Below, one piece after another: positions 1 to 6,771 of a stretch of DNA of 9,785 nt. The notes under the pieces are model-generated. The model saw only the letters and a program-made list of their open reading frames with translations. It did no database searches and was not told the DNA's origin. The stretch is taken from NCBI GenBank assembly GCA_937898445.1, contig CALEJY010000286.1, positions 1-9,785 of the forward strand, given 5' to 3'. The first letter of the stretch is position 1. Each line of letters begins with the position of its first letter. The position numbers and the translations under genes are program-made. The stretch is from an uncultured Candidatus Melainabacteria bacterium. Lineage in GTDB: Bacteria > Cyanobacteriota > Vampirovibrionia > Gastranaerophilales > Gastranaerophilaceae.

Positions 1-118
1 GAAGCGGGCATGTCATAACCAACAACAGGGCTATTAAAGATATATACTTTTTATTTCTCAAAAAATCTCTACCTTAAAAACTTCAATTAACTATCCTAAA
101 AATATTATATCATAAATT

Positions 119-158
119 AAAAAAAGTGGAAGATGTAAATTATAATAAACATCTTTTA
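119..158 (-). terminator. Weak candidate terminator at the 3' end of rsmI
   Basis: On the minus strand AAGATGT and ACATCTT can form a 7-bp stem with a 12-base loop that overlaps the last codons and stop of rsmI. The stem is followed by CCAC and seven Ts. It is low in GC and the T run is displaced by four bases, so this is only a candidate. The remaining bases 1-118 show no gene I can support. Confidence 0.3.
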
Positions 159-949
159 TAAATATCGTTTTTATTTAATTTATATAATTCAGCCAAAATT
201 ACTGATATATCCTTGTCTTTGAACCCTTTCTTTTTTAACAAAGAAATTTTTTCGTCAATGTCAATATCGTTACAATTTAGATTTTCTCTAAAAACAAGTC
301 CGACAATTTCGCCTTTCAAAACGTTGTTTTCAAAATGTTCAATAACATTTTCTGCGCTATCAATAACAATTTCTTCAAAAACTTTTGTAAGTTCTCGCCC
401 GATTGCAACTTTAGAATTTGGTCGAATTTCTTTGATGATTTCTAGAGTGTTTAAAATTCTGTTTGGAGAATCATAAAACGCCATATCAGTTGATTTGTAT
501 GTTTTTAAAAGATTTTCTATTTGAGTTTTTGTTTTTGGCAAAAATCCGACAAATGTGAAATCTTCTCCCTCTCTTGGAACTTGAGATAAAAATGTTGCAA
601 CCGCATTAGCTCCCGCAAGAGATGTTACAGAAAAATTATGTTTCCTTAATTCTTCTACAATAACCGCTCCCGGATCGCAAAAAAGTGGAGTTCCTGCGTC
701 AGAAACAAGTGCAATTTTTTTGCATTCGTTCAACAGTTCAAGGAAATAATCCACACGTTCTTTTTCGTTAAACTTGTGATAAGAGACGCATTTCGTCCTT
801 ATGTCATAGTGATTTAATAACTTTTGAGTTACTCTCATGTCTTCACAAGCAATAATATCAACACTTTTTAGTGTTTCTATTGCACGTAAAGTAATATCGC
901 CTAAGTTTCCGATAGGTGTCGGAACTATGTAAAAATCATATTCTTTCAT
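140..949 (-). CDS. rsmI: 16S rRNA (cytidine(1402)-2'-O)-methyltransferase RsmI
   Basis: RsmI uses S-adenosylmethionine to 2'-O-methylate C1402 of 16S rRNA in the decoding centre. The 269-residue protein has the usual family length and the tetrapyrrole-methylase fold order: PTPIGNLGD at residues 10-18, the acidic ED at 36-37, the SDAGTP signature at 83-88, FVGFLPKTK at 133-141 and a C-terminal helical region. Two family motifs are altered: the usual PGPSA loop reads AGANA (112-116), and the usual YEAPHR-like motif reads YDSPNR (159-164). The gene follows the MGLAASQ protein on the same strand after 42 bases. No Shine-Dalgarno sequence precedes the ATG, but a TATAAT lies at a distance that would place the transcript start on the ATG itself. 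Identity is secure; full activity despite the altered loop is inferred. Confidence 0.95.
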   Translation of the reverse strand: MKEYDFYIVPTPIGNLGDITLRAIETLKSVDIIACEDMRVTQKLLNHYDIRTKCVSYHKFNEKERVDYFLELLNECKKIALVSDAGTPLFCDPGAVIVEELRKHNFSVTSLAGANAVATFLSQVPREGEDFTFVGFLPKTKTQIENLLKTYKSTDMAFYDSPNRILNTLEIIKEIRPNSKVAIGRELTKVFEEIVIDSAENVIEHFENNVLKGEIVGLVFRENLNCNDIDIDEKISLLKKKGFKDKDISVILAELYKLNKNDIYKRCLL

Positions 950-955
950 AATTTA

Positions 956-984
956 ATTATATGTTAAACATGAAATTTTAATAG
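956..984 (-). promoter_or_regulatory. Possible promoter giving a leaderless rsmI transcript
   Basis: A perfect TATAAT sits at 961-956 and its last base is seven bases before the A of the rsmI ATG at 949, so the predicted +1 coincides with the start codon. A -35 element 17 bases upstream (CTATTA, 984-979) is poor. The lack of any Shine-Dalgarno sequence fits a leaderless message. In AT-rich DNA a TATAAT can also occur by chance. Confidence 0.35.
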
Positions 985-991
985 TTTAAAC

Positions 992-2719
992 CTACGAGCT
1001 GAACATTGTGAATACTTTTTCAACGTTCTTGCTAATCAAGTTTTTAACCGTATCGTATTCTGTTGTTAATGAAGATAACTCTGTATCAATATTTTTCATT
1101 TTAAGTTCAAGAGTTTCTTCTTTATAATTCAATTTAGTTTTCTTAACATTGTATTCTGCTTCGGCTTGAGCGATAGCATCATCATCGGTTACTTCTGCAA
1201 TATGACCGCTTGCGGTATAATGACCTTGATAGAAATAGCCGTCAGTGTTTAGAGTAGAAACAAACAATTGACCGTTTTTCAAAGCGTGAGTTAGATATTC
1301 TTGGTCATTAATGTTTTCCATTACTTTTTTATCAGTACAAGCTCCGTTCATACAGATTTGGTTATACAACATGTTATAAAAATCTGCGTTCAAACTTGAT
1401 TGTTCTGTTGTAGCATTATCATTTTTAAGTACAAAGTAATATGTTAAATCATCTGTTACATAATTACTTTTCTTTGTAGACGTTTTATCTACGCCATAAC
1501 CGGAATCATTGCCTTCCACTGCTATTGCAAAGTTTGTCAAGAATGATTTCAACATGTTTGTTAAACTTACTGATGAAATATTTTGGTTTGATTTGGCAAT
1601 AGTGTTAGACCCTTGAGCTGCAGAAATTGCATTAGAAACAGCTGCGTAAGTTGTGCCTCCGCTTGAATCTACTGCATAGTTTTTATTAAGTTGAAGTTTT
1701 GAAAACTCGTAAGCTTGGTTCAATGCGCTTTCAGAAGTAGCATCAACATTTAAGCCTTTAACGTTAGCACTTTCGCCTAAACCAAATTTTGCTGCCATAC
1801 CATTCAAAACTTTTTCTGCAATTGTTGCCAACGCATCTGACCCCATTACACCTGTCATTTCGTATTTGCCACTCAACAAGTCGCCTAAAGTTAATTTCTC
1901 AATATCTTGTCTTGAAAGAGCATTTCCTGATTTGGTGATAATGATTTTACCGTTGTCATCTTTGGTTGATGGTGAAGTTGTTGTGCAGAATGTTTTGTTA
2001 AATTCTTCGTCTGAAACTGTTCCATCTGTATCTGCTTTTGCAAGAAGTGAAATTACATCAAGTGCATAAATTGATTTGCCATCAGCATCTTTTGCATTTT
2101 GCATATATGTGATGAAAGTATTAGTTGTCATTGCGTTAGTCAAAGTTTTGTCAATGATTTCTCCGCCAATACCTGATTTTGTATAACCATCTTCTCCAAG
2201 ATCATATATTGATTGAATTGTAGAAGGATCTGCCAATCCTTGTACTCCCAATTGGTATAAGAATGCGTTACGAGAACCTCCTGTAGTTGCATCTGTTGTT
2301 CCAACGGTAAATAAACCGTTTGGAGTAGTTGTCTTTCCATCCGCAGAGGTGATTTTTGCAATTGGATTTCCTTGTTCATCAATAATGCCGGCATTTATAG
2401 CGGTATTAAACATAGTTTCAGTCAAAACAATTCTACCTTGAGAATCTGTGATTAAATAAGGATCATATTCGTTCAAGGCAGAAGGTGTCATCATCAATCC
2501 GTAAGACAAATTGTAAACATCTCCGGTTCCGTCGCAATTGTTGTCAGCATCCCATACAAGTTTAGTCGCATTCAAAGAATTTTGGTATTCTTGAGCTGCG
2601 GCTTGCTGGTCACGAGTAACAGAAAGCTTTTGTTGCGCAATTTGCATTGATTCAAATTCGCAATTCATCTTTCTTGCTGTTATCGCTAGAAATCTTGCTT
2701 GTGAAGCTGCCAATCCCAT
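992..2719 (-). CDS. Large MGLAASQ-family protein with helical ends and variable centre, function unknown
   Basis: This 575-residue protein begins MGLAASQARFLAITARK. Residues 1-50 are predicted helical and rich in Ala and Gln, and residues 511-573 are a long charged helix likely to form a coiled coil. The middle (about 55-500) is rich in Ser, Thr, Asn and Gly. There is no signal peptide or membrane segment. Helical ends around a variable centre recall flagellar axial proteins and other self-assembling exported proteins, but I see no diagnostic flagellin or hook motif. I recall many paralogues with this N-terminus in gut Melainabacteria (Gastranaerophilales) genomes; that is memory, not a search. 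Residues 228-239 resemble an EF-hand loop with Lys in place of the first Asp. The ATG follows a purine-rich GAAAGGAAAG. It lies just outside the phage module and looks like host sequence. Confidence 0.7.
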   Translation of the reverse strand: MGLAASQARFLAITARKMNCEFESMQIAQQKLSVTRDQQAAAQEYQNSLNATKLVWDADNNCDGTGDVYNLSYGLMMTPSALNEYDPYLITDSQGRIVLTETMFNTAINAGIIDEQGNPIAKITSADGKTTTPNGLFTVGTTDATTGGSRNAFLYQLGVQGLADPSTIQSIYDLGEDGYTKSGIGGEIIDKTLTNAMTTNTFITYMQNAKDADGKSIYALDVISLLAKADTDGTVSDEEFNKTFCTTTSPSTKDDNGKIIITKSGNALSRQDIEKLTLGDLLSGKYEMTGVMGSDALATIAEKVLNGMAAKFGLGESANVKGLNVDATSESALNQAYEFSKLQLNKNYAVDSSGGTTYAAVSNAISAAQGSNTIAKSNQNISSVSLTNMLKSFLTNFAIAVEGNDSGYGVDKTSTKKSNYVTDDLTYYFVLKNDNATTEQSSLNADFYNMLYNQICMNGACTDKKVMENINDQEYLTHALKNGQLFVSTLNTDGYFYQGHYTASGHIAEVTDDDAIAQAEAEYNVKKTKLNYKEETLELKMKNIDTELSSLTTEYDTVKNLISKNVEKVFTMFSS

Positions 2720-2775
2720 TGTATTAACGCTTTCCTTTCGATTTTACTTAGTAACTTACATGTCTATTACTCGTA

Positions 2776-2792
2776 TTGACGGCATTTTGACG
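2776..2792. repeat. TTGACG direct repeat spaced one helical turn
   Basis: TTGACG occurs at 2776-2781 and again at 2787-2792, eleven bases apart start to start. It lies between the likely promoter and the start of the MGLAASQ-family gene. Spacing of one DNA turn is typical of a protein-binding site. The right-hand copy could also serve as a plus-strand -35 with TAGAAT at 2811-2816 (18-base spacer), but that would drive RNA antisense to phage genes. Confidence 0.35.
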
Positions 2793-2797
2793 TGAAA

Positions 2798-2834
2798 ACT
2801 TTAATATATATAGAATAATGTTACAAATTCGTAA
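2798..2834 (-). promoter_or_regulatory. Candidate promoter of the MGLAASQ-family gene
   Basis: Two overlapping minus-strand solutions exist: TTACGA (2834-2829) with TATATA (2812-2807) and a 16-base spacer, or TTGTAA (2826-2821) with TAAAGT (2803-2798) and a 17-base spacer. Either leaves an untranslated leader of about 70-80 bases before the ATG at 2719. Neither is close to consensus. Confidence 0.3.
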
Positions 2835-2863
2835 TAATCTTAAAATATTTCCCCGATACCGAC

Positions 2864-2887
2864 TTCGCATCTATGCATCTTCGCATC
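2864..2887. repeat. Three tandem 8-bp units at the host-phage junction
   Basis: TTCGCATC, TATGCATC and TTCGCATC follow each other without a gap; the outer two units are identical and the middle differs at two positions. The array lies in the intergenic stretch between the last phage gene (ending at 2900) and the leader of the host gene, where an attachment site would be expected. Whether it is part of att is not shown by this window. Confidence 0.6.
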
Positions 2888-2899
2888 TAATCTGCTTTT

Positions 2900-3130
2900 T
2901 TACTTCAAATCAATCAACAAATCATAAATTTTATCAATTTTATCTTTTATTTCCGAAAACTGTTCTTTCAAATCAATAAAACTATTCATTGTAACAAATT
3001 TTTCTTCAATTTCGTCAATAATTTCTCTATGCTTTTTCTCTAATTGTTCCGGTGTAACAAAAATTTTTTGTTGAATAAAAAACATTAAGACAACAATTAT
3101 AATAGGTGAATATTCAATAAATTTATCCAT
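2900..3130 (-). CDS. Small phage protein with one membrane segment and a coiled coil
   Basis: The 76-residue product has a hydrophobic segment at about residues 7-24 and then a highly charged helical region (about 27-76) with heptad-like spacing of Ile and Leu, likely a coiled coil. Its ribosome binding site AGAAAGGAG overlaps the terL stop region and the ATG follows after five bases, so it is the last cistron of the packaging operon and probably coupled to terL. Position and shape fit a lysis accessory protein (inner-membrane spanin-like) or an XhlA-like membrane protein. Positive charges follow the membrane segment, which argues weakly for a cytoplasmic C-terminus and against a spanin. Real gene: fairly sure; function: unknown. 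Confidence 0.7.
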   Translation of the reverse strand: MDKFIEYSPIIIVVLMFFIQQKIFVTPEQLEKKHREIIDEIEEKFVTMNSFIDLKEQFSEIKDKIDKIYDLLIDLK

Positions 3131-3143
3131 TAAAACTCCTTTC

Positions 3144-4433
3144 TTACAAGGTTATAGGCCAATAAAAGTCAACTAAATACGAGGCGGCATCCATCGGGTG
3201 AGATAGAAATTTGAGTTCTTTTGACTGCTTGATTTGCTGGTAGGTTGGAATATCTATTTTTGACGAACCCTCTTTGTATTTAAGGTTGTAGATGTTGTAT
3301 AGAAGTTTTTCGCATTTTTTATCAACAAAAAGACAGACTTCTCCATTTGCGGAACGGACTTTTGAGTTGAATGCCATAATCCTATTTTTTATTGGCGGGT
3401 TAAAGGCTTTTATCTGTATTTCTACATCATAGCCAAATTGCAAAAGTTTTTTGTTTATAATTACGTAGTTTGTGTATTCACTGGTACAACTTCTATTGTC
3501 GCCTGATGCGTCGCCGTTTATGATAATTTTTCCTTTATGGTTCGGGTATCGGCGATAAAATTCGTCGCAAGCTTTTGCGGTTGTAATGTTTTCCATTGCG
3601 ATTTCGTCAAAGTAAAATACTTTGTCATCGGTTTTGTGTGCGAAAACCCAACACATCGGATCGACGTTAAAGTCGCAAGATATGTGCAAATCCATTTCGG
3701 GTTGATAGGTTATTTCTTTTATGTTTTCGTCGGAAAAATCCTTTATAACATGCCCGTTGTTGTACTCTCCGTTTTGCGCAAGTACAAAAATATTGTAATA
3801 TTGTTCGTCATAAACCTTTTTCAACTCATCACAAAAACCTTCCGGCAAGTAAATATTTTGGGTTGTCGGAGCGGTAATTAGTCTGTAGTTTGGCGATTTG
3901 TTTTCTTTAAATGTCTTATAAACCCATCCTCTGCAAGTTTCAGGATTGGTATGACCAAAAATTCTATATGTAAAATCTTTCCAAGATTTTTTGACTTTTT
4001 GTCGCATACGCCCCAAGAGCATTTTGAATGTATCGTAAGGAATATCGGACATTTCCTCAATTTCTACAAATCCTAAGTTAAGAGATTTTAATTTATTTGG
4101 TTCGTCAAAATGCCTGAATAGAATTTCTGAACCGTTCTTAAAAGTTAGTTTTTGGAGAGATGATGACCAATCGTAATCTTTGCCTTCCGCAAATCCAAAA
4201 TTGTCAAGATGTTCAAAATATGTTTGTAAAGTCGTATCTCGAACAAGGGTGTAGGTCTGCGCCCCAACAAGACCTCTTATACCAGGAAATTTTAGGGCTA
4301 ATAAAATCCCTAATAAAGACCCTGCAAAAGTTTTGCCCGAACCGTAACCCCCTTGATAAACAGCAACATCTAATGAGTAATCATGCGGGATTTCCAAAAA
4401 CTCCCGTTGTGCTTTTAATAATTTATACAACAA
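3144..4433 (-). CDS. terL: Terminase large subunit (packaging ATPase and nuclease)
   Basis: TerL pumps phage DNA through the portal into the prohead and cuts it at headful or cos ends. Counting from the TTG at 4433, the 429 residues show a Q-motif-like AQREFL (8-13), Walker A QGGYGSGKT (27-35), a Walker B-like strand ending in EE (FVEIEE, 122-127), a coupling motif GHTNPE (160-165), and an RNase H-type nuclease domain with Asp254 (SCDFNVDP), Asp308 (INGDASG) and Asp415 (HPMDAAS) as the likely metal ligands. All catalytic elements are present. The start is uncertain. TTG 4433 has a GGGGG just upstream, but a stronger ribosome binding site and ATG lie at 4494 in a frame that ends inside this gene (see the separate entry). 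The family resembles PBSX/P22-like terminases. The gene ends 13 bases before the small membrane-protein gene. Confidence 0.93.
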   Translation of the reverse strand: MLYKLLKAQREFLEIPHDYSLDVAVYQGGYGSGKTFAGSLLGILLALKFPGIRGLVGAQTYTLVRDTTLQTYFEHLDNFGFAEGKDYDWSSSLQKLTFKNGSEILFRHFDEPNKLKSLNLGFVEIEEMSDIPYDTFKMLLGRMRQKVKKSWKDFTYRIFGHTNPETCRGWVYKTFKENKSPNYRLITAPTTQNIYLPEGFCDELKKVYDEQYYNIFVLAQNGEYNNGHVIKDFSDENIKEITYQPEMDLHISCDFNVDPMCWVFAHKTDDKVFYFDEIAMENITTAKACDEFYRRYPNHKGKIIINGDASGDNRSCTSEYTNYVIINKKLLQFGYDVEIQIKAFNPPIKNRIMAFNSKVRSANGEVCLFVDKKCEKLLYNIYNLKYKEGSSKIDIPTYQQIKQSKELKFLSHPMDAASYLVDFYWPITL

Positions 4434-4494
4434 TTCCCCCTTTGTTCAAAACTGTTATTTCTTTATAATCGTTAGCTGTCGTTTTGCTTTCCAT
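4423..4494 (-). other. 23-codon ORF at the terL start: leader peptide or frame-shifted terL N-terminus
   Basis: The ATG at 4494 follows AAAGAAAGGAGAAAA, the same leader as at the adaptor gene. The frame encodes MESKTTANDYKEITVLNKG and then stops at 4425-4423, overlapping the TTG start of terL by 11 bases. The terL frame itself is closed by TGA at 4448-4446. Skipping one base in the G5 run at 4440-4436 would join the two frames and give ITVLNKGELLYKLLKAQ, which looks like a natural terminase N-terminus. So this is a sequencing or assembly indel, a real mutation, a programmed +1 shift, or a coupled leader ORF. The sequence alone cannot decide. Confidence 0.55.
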
Positions 4495-4519
4495 TTTTCT
4501 CCTTTCTTTGCACAAAAAT

Positions 4520-4542
4520 AAAACCACTTTTTAAGTGGTTTT
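4520..4542 (-). terminator. Hairpin between portal and terL, likely (partial) terminator
   Basis: AAAACCACTT (4520-4529) and AAGTGGTTTT (4533-4542) form a perfect 10-bp stem with a 3-base loop. On the minus strand the stem is followed by ATTTTTG, giving a T-rich tail directly after the portal gene. On the plus strand the tail is poorer. It lies about 50 bases after the portal stop and just ahead of the terL leader, so it may lower or partly end transcription before terL. Confidence 0.6.
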
Positions 4543-4590
4543 GTTATGATATATTTTTATCTTTTATTATTATTTTGTATGTATTATTTG

Positions 4591-6267
4591 CTAATCGGAA
4601 AAATTTGAATTAGCTTTTTCTTCCAACAAAAAATTATTTGCGTTTTCTATTCCGTATTGTTCCAGTGCGAATTTGAAACACTCTAGCCAATCAATTTTTT
4701 CTTCAACTTCCGGAACTTGCGCAAAAGATTGAACGACTTCAAACAATTCTTTTAATCTTAATTTCCTTTCAAAAGTCGCTTTTCTATCACCATAATGGTA
4801 AATATAATTGGAATTTCTAATATCGTCATCAATTTCGATAAAACTTGTTTTACCTCTATCGTTTACTCCGATTAATTCTTTGCCAAGTTTGAAATATGAA
4901 ATAATTTCTGCAGTTTTTTCAACCATAGGGACAATGATTTTTCTGTTTATGGAATCTAAAATCATATTTAAGCGTGCTTCTTGACCGCTCACTGAGTAGT
5001 TTAATTCGGTTGCAGTTCTCTGTGCTGATTGAATATTCCCAGCCATGTTTTTGAAAATTCCTGTTGCGCTTTCAATCGTGGATTTAAAATAGTTTAAGAA
5101 ATCCCAACCAACCATTGCTTTGTCAAAAGATAGAGGTGTTGGAGATTGTGGCATAAGTGCTGCATCATATTCAATAATTTTGCCGGGTTTGACTTCCTGT
5201 TGCCCTTTGAAACATCCTTTTGGCGCAAGATAAGGCGGGTTCATCATAAGTGCGAGTGCATCAATTTGTTTATTCAAAATTGTTGATGCGATGTTGTTCA
5301 AAATCAGTGCAACTCTTAGCGGAGAAATTCCTCTGCAAGTTTGCGGAGATTCAATTATGTTTGCGTGAATAAATGGGTTGATTACAAATGGATTACTTTC
5401 AAAACGTATAATCATTTGTCTTGCGGCAACAACGACCAGCCAGTTTTTTAGTAAAGTTCCGTCACTGAGTTCAATATCTCCCCAAAATTCTAAAATTTCT
5501 GCCTTGTTTCCCTCTACGGCTTTTTCTTCTTTGTTATTCGGGCGTTTGTTATTTGCCACCACTCCTTTCAAAATTTCCAGTTTTTCTTTATTTAATTGAT
5601 TATTTGCTTTGTCAGAAAAGATTTCATCAACAGTTAAATATGTGCGGTAAATTTTGGCGCATTTATCCCAGTTGTCGATATTGAATTTATCGAAAACGAA
5701 ATCTTCTGATTTAATATGTTTAATTTTGGCATTGTCATAAATGATTTTTTCATCCAGTACAAAACCTGTTTTGTCGTTAGATAGAAGTTGTTCTTCAAGA
5801 GTTTGCACACGTCTTGTTGATTTAACTTTTGTTTCCCAACCGACAAATAGAGTGCTTTCTCCGGTTTCAATAATTCCGTCAATAACTTTTTCCATCTCGT
5901 TTTCGAGGTTCATTTGCTCAAATGTATTAACAAGCATTGCTTTTTGGCGATTTGCAAAACTTTGTGTTTGTGGAGTTGTTCCGGAAACATCAAACATTGC
6001 ATCCGGATGAGAATATAAGTTTTCGCTAATATGAGATTTTAGAGTTTGCGCAAGTTCGTAAATATCAGGTAATTCAACTTTGTTATCCCATCCGTTAAGT
6101 CGTGGAATTTCCGAATTATAAATAGCATCTCTGACGAGTTTTATGTCTGTTAATTGCGAATTTCTTTCACCATCGTATTTATCAAATTTTTTTGTAATAT
6201 TTCCGATTAAGTATTTTTCATTTAGATCATCTAATTTTTGAGTTAAATCTTCTTGTTCTATTTTCAT
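4591..6267 (-). CDS. Phage portal protein (head-to-tail connector)
   Basis: The portal forms the ring at one vertex of the head through which terminase pumps DNA and to which the tail attaches. The 558-residue product shows the pattern of podovirus/P22-like portals: a helical N-terminal wing (about 30-130), a beta-rich region with EFWGDIELSDG at 260-270, the NPFVINPF and RGISPLRVALILNN stretch at 292-325 leading into the long stem helix, NPPYLAP at 343-349, and the TATELNYSV stretch with the following long helix at about 418-450. Length fits the family. The ATG follows AGAAAGG and lies three bases after the stop of the GNAT-fold gene, so the two are co-transcribed. A hairpin follows the stop. 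I infer the family from pattern and context; no profile search was possible. Confidence 0.85.
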   Translation of the reverse strand: MKIEQEDLTQKLDDLNEKYLIGNITKKFDKYDGERNSQLTDIKLVRDAIYNSEIPRLNGWDNKVELPDIYELAQTLKSHISENLYSHPDAMFDVSGTTPQTQSFANRQKAMLVNTFEQMNLENEMEKVIDGIIETGESTLFVGWETKVKSTRRVQTLEEQLLSNDKTGFVLDEKIIYDNAKIKHIKSEDFVFDKFNIDNWDKCAKIYRTYLTVDEIFSDKANNQLNKEKLEILKGVVANNKRPNNKEEKAVEGNKAEILEFWGDIELSDGTLLKNWLVVVAARQMIIRFESNPFVINPFIHANIIESPQTCRGISPLRVALILNNIASTILNKQIDALALMMNPPYLAPKGCFKGQQEVKPGKIIEYDAALMPQSPTPLSFDKAMVGWDFLNYFKSTIESATGIFKNMAGNIQSAQRTATELNYSVSGQEARLNMILDSINRKIIVPMVEKTAEIISYFKLGKELIGVNDRGKTSFIEIDDDIRNSNYIYHYGDRKATFERKLRLKELFEVVQSFAQVPEVEEKIDWLECFKFALEQYGIENANNFLLEEKANSNFSD

Positions 6268-6270
6268 TGT

Positions 6271-6771
6271 TTATAACCTTTCTTTTAATATTGAATAGAT
6301 TTCAATATCTTGCAGTTTCCCGTTTCTTTTTGTTTCTTTTTTTAATAAAGCTTCTTTTGAAAATCCTGAATATAAAAGCAGAGTTTTTACACGAAAATTT
6401 TCAGGATATACAAGAGCTTTTATTTTTTCAAAACCGTATTTTTGAAAAATCAGGCGCAAGAAACAATAGGCGCAAATTTTTGTATAAATCCCCCAATAAT
6501 TCTTGTCAAAGCAGGTAACCAATTCTGCACTATGGAATTTCTTATCATTTCCTATAATGTTATCTAAATACACAAATCCGCTAACTTTTTCTCCTTCTGT
6601 AATTACCCAAAAATATGGATAAGTTCTATTTATGAGGTCAAAAAAGTATTGGACTTTGTCATTTTTTGTATCAGCATAATCGTCATCAAGAAATTTTGAA
6701 TATTTTAAATATAAAAGTATTGCTTGTTCTATGTATGCAGGGTTTTCATAAGGATTTGAAAATTTTGTCAT
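6271..6771 (-). CDS. GNAT-fold (acetyltransferase-like) protein in the late operon
   Basis: The 166-residue protein has the order of a GNAT domain: strands with FWVITEGEKVSGFVYL at 54-69, a strand SAELVTCF at 81-88, a loop and helix at 89-110, and the C-terminal half EKIKALVYPENFRVKTLLLY at 115-134 followed by SGFSKEALLK, the usual Asn-then-helix-then-'GF' ending. The CoA pyrophosphate loop, normally R/Q-x-x-G-x-G/A, reads NYWGIY (91-96) and is therefore degenerate. It overlaps the upstream ORF by one base and lies three bases before the portal gene, so it is tightly coupled to head assembly. It could modify a host or virion protein, or be a structural relative. T7 gp13-type virion proteins have been linked to the GNAT fold (from memory). 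Fold: likely; activity: unknown. Confidence 0.75.
   Translation of the reverse strand: MTKFSNPYENPAYIEQAILLYLKYSKFLDDDYADTKNDKVQYFFDLINRTYPYFWVITEGEKVSGFVYLDNIIGNDKKFHSAELVTCFDKNYWGIYTKICAYCFLRLIFQKYGFEKIKALVYPENFRVKTLLLYSGFSKEALLKKETKRNGKLQDIEIYSILKERL

Noticed and set aside
1..118. Possible 3' end of a plus-strand gene entering from the left edge.
   Set aside because: Frames 1 to 3 all close within 75 bases and none shows a recognisable C-terminus; too short to support.
2140..2394. 84-codon minus-strand ORF inside the MGLAASQ-family gene.
   Set aside because: Alternative frame of a clearly coding gene, with a Gln- and Leu-rich product of no recognisable pattern.
2787..2816. Plus-strand promoter TTGACG-N18-TAGAAT.
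   Set aside because: It would drive RNA antisense to the phage operon with no gene or terminator following; the repeat arrangement is a better reading.
3537..3881. Plus-strand ORF of 114 codons inside terL, and the other plus-strand ORFs opposite rsmI, portal, adaptor and scaffold genes.
   Set aside because: They mirror strong minus-strand genes, have no ribosome binding site or domain pattern, and their composition is that of antisense coding DNA.
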